From assembly GCA_016784625.1 (NCBI GenBank), contig JADHUF010000058.1:1-7005 (forward strand): a stretch of 7,005 nt of DNA. The letters are read 5' to 3'. Below the pieces are notes generated by a model, which saw only the letters and a list, made by a program, of their open reading frames with translations, was not told the origin of the DNA and ran no database searches. Source of the stretch: Candidatus Nitrosopumilus sp. (GTDB taxonomy: Archaea > Thermoproteota > Nitrososphaeria > Nitrososphaerales > Nitrosopumilaceae). Shown here piece by piece: positions 1-4,740 of this stretch; within the stretch, counting starts at the first letter, position 1; each line of letters starts with the position of its first letter. The position numbers and the translations under genes were made by a program.

Positions 1-90
1 AAGATAAATTGGAGCTCTCTTTCTAAGAAATGACTTGAAATCATTCCTTTTTGGTTTATCTTCTTCTTTCTTTTTCTTATCTTTGGCCAT
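1..90 (-). CDS. 5' part of a Lys/Glu-rich basic protein, runs off left edge
   Basis: The complement of 88-90 is an ATG that opens an uninterrupted frame of 30 codons to the window edge. The peptide begins MAKDKKKKEEDKPKRN and continues DFKSFLRKRAPIYL. The first 16 residues are almost all charged, and the next stretch is basic and leads towards a hydrophobic 'APIYL'. This would suit a cytoplasmic N-terminal tail in front of a membrane helix, but the helix itself lies outside the window. A purine-rich 'aagga' stretch precedes the ATG, and an AT-rich 'caatattaa' lies about 30 bases upstream on this strand. The function is not recognised. The gene is read in the same direction as the small genes to its right and is separated from the zinc-ribbon gene by 86 bases. 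Coding is likely because the charged, low-complexity start followed by an ordered basic segment is typical of a real N-terminus, and the opposite strand gives only a hydrophobic shadow. Confidence 0.6.
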   Translation of the reverse strand, partial: MAKDKKKKEEDKPKRNDFKSFLRKRAPIYL

Positions 91-176
91 TTTCCTTAAT
101 TTTTAGTATTTTGCTGTTAATATTGACTTTACTCTTAATATTTTATTTATTCTTGCATAGAAAACAAGGAAAAGGG

Positions 177-368
177 CTAAGTAGTCACTTTTTTGTGATA
201 TCGTTTACTTTGTCGCAATACTTGATTACAACACTTACATCGAAATGATTCTGTGATTATGTATCTGCTACAAGTTTTACAATACTTTTGACCGTTTGAA
301 TAGCCTTTAACATATTGACCTTGTCGGCAATCATACATACCACATTTGTCTTTACATTTGAAAGACAA
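177..368 (-). CDS. Small Cys-rich zinc-ribbon protein (63 aa)
   Basis: This is a 63-residue basic protein with eight cysteines in pairs: C5/C9, C14, C30/C33, C44 and a CxCC group, followed by LRQSKRYHKK. The spacing (CxxxC near the N-terminus, then YCKTC, then about ten residues, then CKCCNQVLR) suits one or two structural zinc sites. The pattern matches a family of 50-65 aa zinc-ribbon proteins that I recognise as abundant in Nitrosopumilus-like archaea, which end in 'CPCCgxxLRtkpr'. Their role is unknown; nucleic-acid or protein binding is a guess. The start is a TTG (complement of 366-368). An in-frame TAG lies nine codons upstream with no ATG between them. An internal ATG at codon 11 is possible but would lose two cysteines. 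No clear TATA box lies at the right distance, so it may be co-transcribed with the coiled-coil gene that ends 34 bases upstream. Confidence 0.75.
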   Translation of the reverse strand: MSFKCKDKCGMYDCRQGQYVKGYSNGQKYCKTCSRYIITESFRCKCCNQVLRQSKRYHKKVTT

Positions 369-402
369 TTTCTTTGTGAGATTGAAACTGTACTACCTAC
401 AT

Positions 403-558
403 TTACTCCGTTTCAAGACCAAGTTTCTCTTTGAGACTCTTTTCTTGAGCACATAGTTTCTTAATTTCCTCATCATTTTGTGATTTGGATTTTATCAGTT
501 CATCTAGTCTATTTTTGATTATAGACACGTCTACTGTAATATGACTCGAATTTGACAA
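403..558 (-). CDS. Small coiled-coil protein (51 aa)
   Basis: This is a 51-codon frame with a TTG start (complement of 556-558) and a TAA stop (403-405). The protein opens with SNSSHITVDVSIIKNRLDEL and continues as a highly charged helix rich in K, E and Q to KEKLGLETE at the C-terminus. From about residue 13 onward, I/L/V-type residues fall at roughly heptad spacing (I14, L18, L21, E31/I32, L35, L42, L46), so a short coiled coil is likely. An upstream in-frame TAG lies only three codons before the TTG, and no ATG or GTG occurs between them, so the TTG is the only reasonable start. The function is unknown; small coiled-coil peptides of this kind usually act as oligomerisation or adaptor units, which here is inference. 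It lies between the 39-aa ORF (37-base gap) and the zinc-ribbon gene (34-base gap), all on the same strand, which suggests one transcript. Confidence 0.6.
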   Translation of the reverse strand: MSNSSHITVDVSIIKNRLDELIKSKSQNDEEIKKLCAQEKSLKEKLGLETE

Positions 559-595
559 TTTTATTACCTAATGTTATGTGTAACCTAGGATTGTT

Positions 596-715
596 TCAGA
601 CAATGTCTTCCTTATGGTTCATAATGTTCCTATTTTGAGAACACTCCCTCACTTTTTGTCCCACTTTTGAGACATATTTCTTGCTTATTGCAAGTACTGT
701 TTTTTTACTATTCAT
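596..715 (-). CDS. Hypothetical small basic protein (39 aa) with strong ribosome site
   Basis: An ATG at the complement of 713-715 opens a 39-codon frame ending in TGA (596-598). The peptide starts MNSKKTVLAISKKYVSKVGQ and ends NRNIMNHKEDIV. It is basic, with one cysteine and no membrane segment, and I do not recognise it. The main support is translational: AAGGAGGT, a perfect Shine-Dalgarno, sits 9 bases before the ATG and overlaps the stop codon of the preceding frame (723-725). That spacing suggests reinitiation or coupling after the upstream gene. The sequence beyond the TGA continues open for a while in other frames without an obvious homologous continuation, so a truncated remnant is the main alternative. 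Confidence 0.45.
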   Translation of the reverse strand: MNSKKTVLAISKKYVSKVGQKVRECSQNRNIMNHKEDIV

Positions 716-722
716 GTTACAT

Positions 723-868
723 CTACCTCCTTGTTATTTCATATTTCTGCTTACATATTGCAAGCATAGTAGTATCTGAATCATTGTTTATAACTATTGC
801 CCAATGTTTGTAGTTTTCAATTTAATTTTTTTAGCTACAGTCACTTTGTACTGGTTAACTGAGTTCAT
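723..868 (-). pseudogene. Small gene split by an apparent one-base frameshift (about 48 aa)
   Basis: Two short frames join into one sensible protein if a single base is restored. Frame 1 starts at the ATG complement of 866-868 and gives MNSVNQYKVTVAKKIK before drifting to a stop at 794. Frame 2 (723-821) has no usable start near its beginning but reads IENYKHWAIVINNDSDTT and then MLAICKQKYEITRR to the TAG at 723. The span is 146 bases, one short of 49 codons. The junction lies at the AAA/ATTG stretch complementary to about 818-825. Frame 2 has strong protein character (an aromatic KHWAIVIN strand, acidic turn, basic end), and frame 1 has a well-placed start: a TATA-like TCTAAATATCAG is centred about 25 bases before its ATG, which suits a leaderless transcript. 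The function is unknown; the beta-rich pattern suggests a small soluble domain. The alternatives are a true pseudogene, a sequencing or assembly deletion in an A-run, or two unrelated peptides. Confidence 0.5.
725..732 (-). promoter_or_regulatory. Perfect Shine-Dalgarno AAGGAGGT
   Basis: On the minus strand this reads AAGGAGGT, a full match to the anti-Shine-Dalgarno consensus, with 9 bases to the ATG of the 39-aa ORF. It overlaps the TAG stop of the frame ending at 723. The larger genes in this window appear to be leaderless, so this marks an internal, coupled gene of a polycistronic transcript. Confidence 0.7.
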
Positions 869-883
869 GTTGAATTTTAGGAT

Positions 884-900
884 GATCTGATATTTAGATC
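884..900 (-). promoter_or_regulatory. Palindromic TATA-box region in the divergent intergenic gap
   Basis: The sequence GATCTGATATTTAGATC carries inverted arms GATCT (884-888) and AGATC (896-900) around an AT-rich core. On the minus strand the core reads CTAAATATC and is centred about 25 bases from the ATG at 868, the expected spacing for archaeal TBP binding and leaderless transcription. The surrounding arms could be an operator that regulates access to the box. On the plus strand the same core would place a transcription start near 919, just ahead of the alternative ATG at 931, so it could in principle act in both directions. Confidence 0.5.
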
Positions 901-952
901 TTGATCAAACCAAACGTTATTCTTCTCTAAATGAACCTCCTATTCTGGGAAT

Positions 953-963
953 ATCATAAATAT
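953..963 (+). promoter_or_regulatory. TATA-like box for the first surface-protein gene
   Basis: The stretch TCATAAATATG is centred about 26 bases before the TTG at 985. This is the spacing expected between an archaeal TATA box and a leaderless start. The second surface-protein gene shows the same arrangement (TATA-like TTTCATATATA, then a TTG). This box is part of the reason for preferring the TTG start over the ATG at 931. Confidence 0.45.
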
Positions 964-984
964 GGGAAAACAAGATTGGTTCTG

Positions 985-2295
985 TTGAATAAAAATTTCT
1001 TTTTTAGTATGGTGGTTTTGTTTACAGGAATTATGATGATTGGGTTGATGCCTCATTCTTATGCTGTTGATATTGTCACCAATCAACACTTTGCTGTTGT
1101 TGCTGAAGAACCTGAAAAATTTCAAGGTATTTGGTTGAAAGTAACTGGAATTATACAAAATAAACAAGTCTTTGAAAATGGAGATGGTTATATTTTCAAA
1201 GTAGGAAACACTGATGGATCAAGAGATCAACTTTGGATTAATGACAACTCAAATAGTAATTTTTCTATAGGTGACTGTTTGGTAGTCGAAGGACCAACAG
1301 GAGAAGTAAACCAATTAACTAATACTTTCGGAAAAAGTTGGGATGTTCCTGCTATATTTTTAGATAAATTTGCAGAAATTGAATGTCTTGAAGCAAACTA
1401 TCCAACAATAGCTGAAAATAAAATACCCCAAACTCAAACAGGCGGTTCAGGAATTTCAGTTACTGTTGAAAAAGTAGAATTAACAAAAGATCACACAAGA
1501 GTTTTAGTTACCATAGAAAATGATTCAGGACTTGATGAAATATCGTTTAGATCAGGTTCAAGTATTTTAGTTCAAGAAAAATCCCAATTTAAAACAGATT
1601 ACCTTTTTGGTGTAGATTATGATGCACCTAATTATTCTATTCCAAATGGATTAATTGAAAAAGGATGGATCATATTTGAACCAATAGATTCCAAGCCTTT
1701 TGAGATCCGTCTAAATTTTTATGAAACTCAATCTGCTGGTGGTGTCGGGGATGTGGATTTGGTTTTCCCCATTAATTCTTTGACTAATTTAGGCACGTCA
1801 GTAACTCCAACACCATCTTCTACATCAACACCTACGTCAACACCAGCTCCTGTTGACAATACATCCGATATGGAAGAAATAGATTCTTACATTATTTGGA
1901 GTGATGAAGAAATTAAACGATTGGAGAAAAAAGTCAAAGAATTAGAATCTATGAATACAAAATTACAAAATACAATTGATGAATTACAAAATAAATTAAC
2001 ACAAAGTGGAGATTCCGCCCCTAAAATCAAAAAAGAAGTTGCATCATTCGTAGATGATTCAAAAGATCCTCAAAGTTATGTGGATAGATATAACAATGAA
2101 GCATCATACAAGGAATGGTTTGATGATAATTACCCTGAATACGAGTCAATCCATGAAGCAGTAGGTAAACGTTCACCAGTTCCTGATTGGATTAAAAATA
2201 ATGCAATTTGGTGGTCTGAAGGTAAATTATCTGAAGATGAGTTTGTTGGTGGAATTGAATACTTGGTCAAACAAAGAATAATTCAAATAGATTAG
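985..2295 (+). CDS. Secreted multi-domain surface protein with OB-like, Ig-like, coiled-coil and WIKNNA modules
   Basis: This is a 436-aa protein if it starts at the TTG at 985. The frame is open back to an ATG at 931 (454 aa), directly after an in-frame TAA. I prefer the TTG because it gives a compact signal peptide (1-27, NKNFFFSMVVLF... cut after SYA) and has a TATA-like box 26 bases upstream. Residues 28-137 look like a beta-rich OB-fold domain (WLKVTGIIQNK, YIFKVG, GDCLVVEG) with two cysteines (98, 134) that could pair outside the cell. Residues 155-264 resemble an Ig-like or DUF4352-like sandwich (VTVEKVELTKDHTRVLVTIEN, GWIIFEP). A Thr/Pro/Ser linker (272-292) and a coiled coil (306-340) follow. 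Next comes a module shared with the downstream gene (354-394, DPQSYVDRY...YKEWFDDNYPEY). The end (398-436, VPDWIKNNAIWWSEGKLSEDEF) is a module I recognise in many thaumarchaeal exported proteins. It has no C-terminal membrane anchor, so it is probably released or bound to the envelope. The ligand is unknown. Confidence 0.85.
   Translation: MNKNFFFSMVVLFTGIMMIGLMPHSYAVDIVTNQHFAVVAEEPEKFQGIWLKVTGIIQNKQVFENGDGYIFKVGNTDGSRDQLWINDNSNSNFSIGDCLVVEGPTGEVNQLTNTFGKSWDVPAIFLDKFAEIECLEANYPTIAENKIPQTQTGGSGISVTVEKVELTKDHTRVLVTIENDSGLDEISFRSGSSILVQEKSQFKTDYLFGVDYDAPNYSIPNGLIEKGWIIFEPIDSKPFEIRLNFYETQSAGGVGDVDLVFPINSLTNLGTSVTPTPSSTSTPTSTPAPVDNTSDMEEIDSYIIWSDEEIKRLEKKVKELESMNTKLQNTIDELQNKLTQSGDSAPKIKKEVASFVDDSKDPQSYVDRYNNEASYKEWFDDNYPEYESIHEAVGKRSPVPDWIKNNAIWWSEGKLSEDEFVGGIEYLVKQRIIQID
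2068..2163 (+). repeat. Coding repeat shared by the two surface-protein genes, copy 1
   Basis: This stretch encodes DPQSYVDRYNNEASYKEWFD and the following NYPEYESIHEAVG. It is near-identical to 3457-3549 in the next gene. The first 24 bases (2068-2091 and 3457-3480) are the same without mismatch, and the rest differs mostly at silent or conservative positions. It represents a duplicated module, not a mobile repeat. Confidence 0.75.
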
Positions 2296-2304
2296 AATTA
2301 AGTT

Positions 2305-2320
2305 TCAAAATTTTTGATAC
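2305..2320 (+). terminator. Possible T-rich transcription terminator
   Basis: A short T-run (AAAATTTTTGAT) lies about 15 bases after the stop of the first surface-protein gene, with no strong hairpin. Archaeal termination often uses T-runs alone. The AT-rich background makes this weak, but the next gene has its own promoter, so transcription may well end here. Confidence 0.25.
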
Positions 2321-2373
2321 TGATTAAGAAGATAACTGGATAAGAATTGATTTCATTAAATATTCAAAATAAA

Positions 2374-2384
2374 TTTCATATATA
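2374..2384 (+). promoter_or_regulatory. TATA-like box for the CFI-box protein gene
   Basis: TTTCATATATA is centred about 27 bases before the TTG at 2407, which suits a leaderless transcript that starts at or next to the start codon. A partly symmetrical ATATATCAGATATAT (2380-2394) overlaps its 3' edge and could also hold a regulator, although in this composition symmetry may be chance. Confidence 0.5.
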
Positions 2385-2406
2385 TCAGATATATTTTATT
2401 TAATTA

Positions 2407-4098
2407 TTGCAAAACAGACTATTTTTTGTTTTAACATTAAGTTTAGTTCTAGGTATTTTTTCAGTGTCTGAAGTATTTGCTCAAGAATATCCTGTAAAAA
2501 TGGATGTAGAGATGGAGAAAAATCAGTTTCAATATGGTGAACACATTCGTTTTAAAATAAATTTTGAACCAATGAATCAAAACTCTCCTTTAAAAATTTC
2601 AATTATTAGTGATGAAAGATATATTGAAAGTAGAGAAATTTTTTCTAAAAACTCTGAAACATCAGACAAACTAATGGCAAGTAGGACTTACAATCCTTTA
2701 TCCACTCTATCTGATTATGGTGGTGATGAATTAGACTTTGTATATTTTTCCATATTACCTAGCAACATACCTTCTGGAAAGTATTCTATCATTATTGAAT
2801 TTGGTTCAGATGAAATTCCTCTAGCAAAAAAAACAATTGATTTTTCATATAATGATGATAAAAATTCAATAGGCCAACAAATGAAATCATATTTTCCTAC
2901 AAATATTGACATCGGTACAAATGTCAAAATCGATGAATCACCTATAGAATTTAACATAATTAAACAAAGTTATAATACAATTTTGCCCTGTGATAATCTT
3001 TCATGTGCAACAACTGTCAAAAAACTCTATTCTGTAAGTAGTCCATTTTATTTAGAAAATCTCCAGATTCATAAATTCACTTCAGAAACTAAAGCAAAAA
3101 AATATGCAGCAATACACAAAGAGTGGGATGGAACTCCAAGTAATAGAGGTAATACTTACGTAGTATGGAGTCCTTCAGATGTAAATTCAGACAAACAACA
3201 ATGTTTTGTATTTGGTGGTGGATATTCCTCAGCAAATGGTCCTGATGGACTTCTAAAATGTACAAATGGACTTTTTGTGATTGAAATTCAGAATACAAAG
3301 CAGATTTCACAAACTTTGGTTGAAAGTGCATCTGCCAAAATTGATTCTACTTCAACAAGTCAAATTATTGAAAAAACAATAGAACCTAATGAACCCTCAA
3401 CAACAGAAAAAGATAGTGGAAAATTAGTTGCGGGATTTGTAGATAAAACAAAAGACCCTCAAAGTTATGTGGATAGATATGAAAATGAACCATCATACAA
3501 AGAATGGTTTGATGAAAACTATCCTGATTATACTATCTATGATGCAGTAGGGCTAGAAGAACCAACAAAACAATCTGCAACTACGATAGATGTTGAACCT
3601 AAATTTGAACCTGAAGAGATTCTTAATTCAGAAGCAACATGTGGTGCTGGAACAATTCTCAAAGATGGAATTTGTATTGTAGATTCAACAAAACAAGTTG
3701 AATCAGAACCTTCCTCTAAAGGTGGTGGATGCCTTATTGCTACTGCAACATATGGTTCAGAATTTGCACCTCAAGTACAACAACTACGAGAATTAAGGGA
3801 TAATCAACTTCTAGGCACAGAATCAGGAACTATCTTCATGAATATGTTCAATGATGTTTACTATTCTTTCTCACCAACAATTGCTGATTATGAAAGAGAA
3901 AATCCTGTATTCAAAGAAGCAGTAAAGATTACACTAACACCTTTGATCAGTTCACTATCCATACTAAATCACGTTGATATGGATTCAGAAGCTGAAGTAT
4001 TAGGATATGGAATGAGTTTGATTGTATTGAATTTGGCCATGTATGTTGGAATTCCTGCAATTGTTATAGTTAAAGCAAGAAAATTAAGAGAATTATAA
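2407..4098 (+). CDS. Surface protein with Ig-like domain and C-terminal CFI-box membrane anchor (563 aa)
   Basis: The start is a leaderless-type TTG. Residues 1-25 are a clean signal peptide (NRLFFVLTLSLVLGIF, cut after VFA). Residues 28-148 look like an Ig/macroglobulin-like domain (YGEHIRFKINFEP, SGKYSIIIEF). Residues 165-312 form a second domain with four cysteines (195, 200, 266, 285) and the segments HKFTSETKAKKYA, CFVFGGGY and NGLFVIEIQ; I do not recognise this fold. Residues 343-383 repeat the module of the upstream gene (DPQSYVDRYENEPSYKEWFD). A small CGAGTILKDGIC loop (412-423) may be a disulphide knot. From residue 438 the protein matches the CFI-box C-terminal domain family: GGGCLIATATYGSEFAPQV, LRELRDNQLL, YYSFSPTIADYE. 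A final helix (about 533-556) and a basic tail (KARKLREL) follow. The family is thought to mark C-terminal processing or membrane anchoring; the mechanism is unproven. Here the box reads CLI rather than CFI. The stop overlaps the end of a convergent minus-strand frame. Confidence 0.88.
   Translation: MQNRLFFVLTLSLVLGIFSVSEVFAQEYPVKMDVEMEKNQFQYGEHIRFKINFEPMNQNSPLKISIISDERYIESREIFSKNSETSDKLMASRTYNPLSTLSDYGGDELDFVYFSILPSNIPSGKYSIIIEFGSDEIPLAKKTIDFSYNDDKNSIGQQMKSYFPTNIDIGTNVKIDESPIEFNIIKQSYNTILPCDNLSCATTVKKLYSVSSPFYLENLQIHKFTSETKAKKYAAIHKEWDGTPSNRGNTYVVWSPSDVNSDKQQCFVFGGGYSSANGPDGLLKCTNGLFVIEIQNTKQISQTLVESASAKIDSTSTSQIIEKTIEPNEPSTTEKDSGKLVAGFVDKTKDPQSYVDRYENEPSYKEWFDENYPDYTIYDAVGLEEPTKQSATTIDVEPKFEPEEILNSEATCGAGTILKDGICIVDSTKQVESEPSSKGGGCLIATATYGSEFAPQVQQLRELRDNQLLGTESGTIFMNMFNDVYYSFSPTIADYERENPVFKEAVKITLTPLISSLSILNHVDMDSEAEVLGYGMSLIVLNLAMYVGIPAIVIVKARKLREL
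3457..3549 (+). repeat. Coding repeat shared by the two surface-protein genes, copy 2
   Basis: This is the partner of 2068-2163. It encodes DPQSYVDRYENEPSYKEWFD followed by ENYPDYTIYDAVG. In both proteins the copy is preceded by a FVD...KDP segment and sits after a variable linker, which marks it as an independent domain of about 40 residues. Confidence 0.75.
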
Positions 4099-4224
4099 TT
4101 CATTTGTATCTACAACAATTAGTTTTTGAGCTTTTTCCCCATGTGAACTAGCCTTTAGTGATTTACGTTCCTCACAGTATGGAAATACTTTCAGTTTACA
4201 AATTCGACATTTATAATAGATGAT
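4093..4224 (-). pseudogene. Zinc-finger-like C-terminal half without a start codon
   Basis: This minus-strand frame runs from just after a TGA (4225-4227) to a TAA at 4093-4095 and encodes 43 residues: IIYYKCRICKLKVFPYCEER, then KSLKASSHGEKAQKLIVVDTNEL. CRIC and PYC form a plausible zinc site (CxxC plus a third Cys, with a His in SSHGEK), and the end is a well-formed beta strand. No ATG, GTG or TTG is available near its beginning. The 59-aa membrane protein just upstream ends in another frame in exactly this region, and restoring one base fuses the two into about 92 aa. I read it as the displaced C-terminal half of that gene. The stop codon overlaps the end of the convergent CFI-box gene within the palindrome GAATTATAATTC, a gene-end arrangement common in compact genomes. 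Confidence 0.5.
4118..4136 (+). terminator. T-rich terminator candidate after the CFI-box gene
   Basis: Two T5 runs (TAGTTTTTGAGCTTTTTCC) lie 20-40 bases after the stop at 4098, in the direction of that gene. T-runs without a hairpin are a usual archaeal termination signal. The same bases encode lysines of the convergent zinc-finger-like frame, so the runs may exist only for coding reasons. Confidence 0.3.
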
Positions 4225-4370
4225 TCAGTCTTTGCTTCTTTTGTGATTTCTTTTATTTTTGTTAGTGCTAGTACTATGATTATTCCCACCCCCAAAGGAA
4301 TGGTAACGCCAAAGGATAGAAAGACAATTCCCATGATAAAGTAAAGATATTCTCGCCTAGTGAATTTCAA
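4191..4370 (-). CDS. Small membrane protein (59 aa), probably the N-terminal half of a frameshifted gene
   Basis: A TTG (complement of 4368-4370) opens a 59-codon frame that ends in TGA at 4191-4193. The protein starts KFTRREYLYFIMGIVFLSFG and continues with VTIPLGVGIIIVLALTKIKE. It has a basic cytoplasmic N-terminus, one long or two short membrane helices (about 9-36) separated by a Pro/Gly turn, then a charged KIKEITKEAKTE linker. The last residues (SSIINVEFVN) look like out-of-frame tail, because the overlapping frame ending at 4093 carries a far better continuation with a zinc-finger-like CRICK motif. The total span of 278 bases is one short of 93 codons, which supports loss of a single base. 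An in-frame TAA lies four codons upstream of the TTG, and an ATG at codon 13 falls inside the hydrophobic part, so the TTG is preferred. The function is unknown. Confidence 0.5.
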   Translation of the reverse strand: MKFTRREYLYFIMGIVFLSFGVTIPLGVGIIIVLALTKIKEITKEAKTESSIINVEFVN

Positions 4371-4404
4371 TATATTGGATTAACTGTCTATGATCTAAGT
4401 ATTA

Positions 4405-4740
4405 CTATTGTATTGTAATTTTTTCTATTCTTGTTATTTCTCTATCTGCCCCCGATAATTTTGCGGGAAAGAAATGTAATAGCATGCCTAATGATAAAAC
4501 AAATGAATTCAATATAATACAATTAATGTTCTGATCAGGACTATTTTCTGTATTAATATAGATAGTATTGTGATTGTTATTTTCTTTACCCACAAATAAT
4601 TCTATTATAATAGATTCATCAACATCTGTAAAAGAATTATAATAGATTTTTAGAAAAAAAGAAAAAGACTTTTGGAATATTCCAATTATAATTTTACATG
4701 TAGATTCCACTTGAAGGTTCTTTAAACTCATTATTCTCAT
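4405..4740 (-). CDS. Doubtful hypothetical protein with one membrane segment (up to 111 aa)
   Basis: The frame is open from 4740 to the TAA at 4405, but the first 16 codons overlap the end of the winged-helix gene in another frame, so the true start is probably further in. The GTG at codon 50 (first base 4593) would give a 62-aa protein that opens VGKENNNHNTIYINTENSP. After this comes a hydrophobic helix of about 18 residues (NCIILNSFVLSLGMLLHFF) and a charged tail, KLSGADREITRIEK. The C-terminal half has ordinary protein composition, whereas residues 17-48 (KIIIGIFQKSFSFFLKIYYN) look like translated AT-rich spacer. Two copies of ATTATAATAGAT lie just upstream of the GTG and could include its promoter. 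I do not recognise the family. It may be a small single-pass membrane protein read after the winged-helix gene, or simply a chance frame. Confidence 0.4.
   Translation of the reverse strand: MRIMSLKNLQVESTCKIIIGIFQKSFSFFLKIYYNSFTDVDESIIIELFVGKENNNHNTIYINTENSPDQNINCIILNSFVLSLGMLLHFFPAKLSGADREITRIEKITIQ
4604..4647. repeat. Two 12-bp direct repeats ATTATAATAGAT
   Basis: Exact copies at 4604-4615 and 4636-4647 lie 32 bases apart, within the doubtful 111-aa ORF and upstream of its alternative GTG start. On the minus strand they read ATCTATTATAAT and contain a TATA-like core. They could be paired promoter or operator elements. Given the AT-rich composition, chance is possible. Confidence 0.35.

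Noticed and set aside
51..248. Plus-strand hydrophobic frame of 65 codons with a TTG start
   Set aside because: It lies opposite the Lys/Glu-rich N-terminus at 1-90 and the zinc-ribbon gene at 177-368. Its hydrophobicity is what results from reading the complement of A-rich lysine codons.
785..792. TTATAAAC on the minus strand as the promoter of the 39-aa ORF
   Set aside because: It lies inside the coding half IENYKHWAIVIN of the preceding broken gene. The perfect ribosome site suggests co-transcription instead.
826..832. A7 run on the minus strand as a programmed -1 frameshift site joining the halves of the gene at 723-868
   Set aside because: A slip at the A7 run leads straight into an in-frame TAA. 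The frame change must happen a few bases later, where no slippery heptamer is present.
931..984. ATG at 931 as the start of the first surface protein
   Set aside because: It would put 18 extra residues, including charged and aromatic ones, before a good signal peptide. The TTG at 985 has a better TATA spacing. It is kept as an alternative in the gene entry.
940..1167. Minus-strand frame of 75 codons
   Set aside because: It is fully inside the surface-protein gene, His/Asn-rich, and shows no motif. It is a shadow frame.
2715..3331. Two minus-strand frames of 80 codons inside the CFI-box gene
   Set aside because: They are antisense to clear domains with good protein character. Neither has a promoter, ribosome site or recognisable motif.
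4090..4101. Perfect palindrome GAATTATAATTC as a bidirectional terminator hairpin
   Set aside because: It is short, AT-only in its centre and has no loop. It is explained by the overlapping ends of two convergent reading frames.
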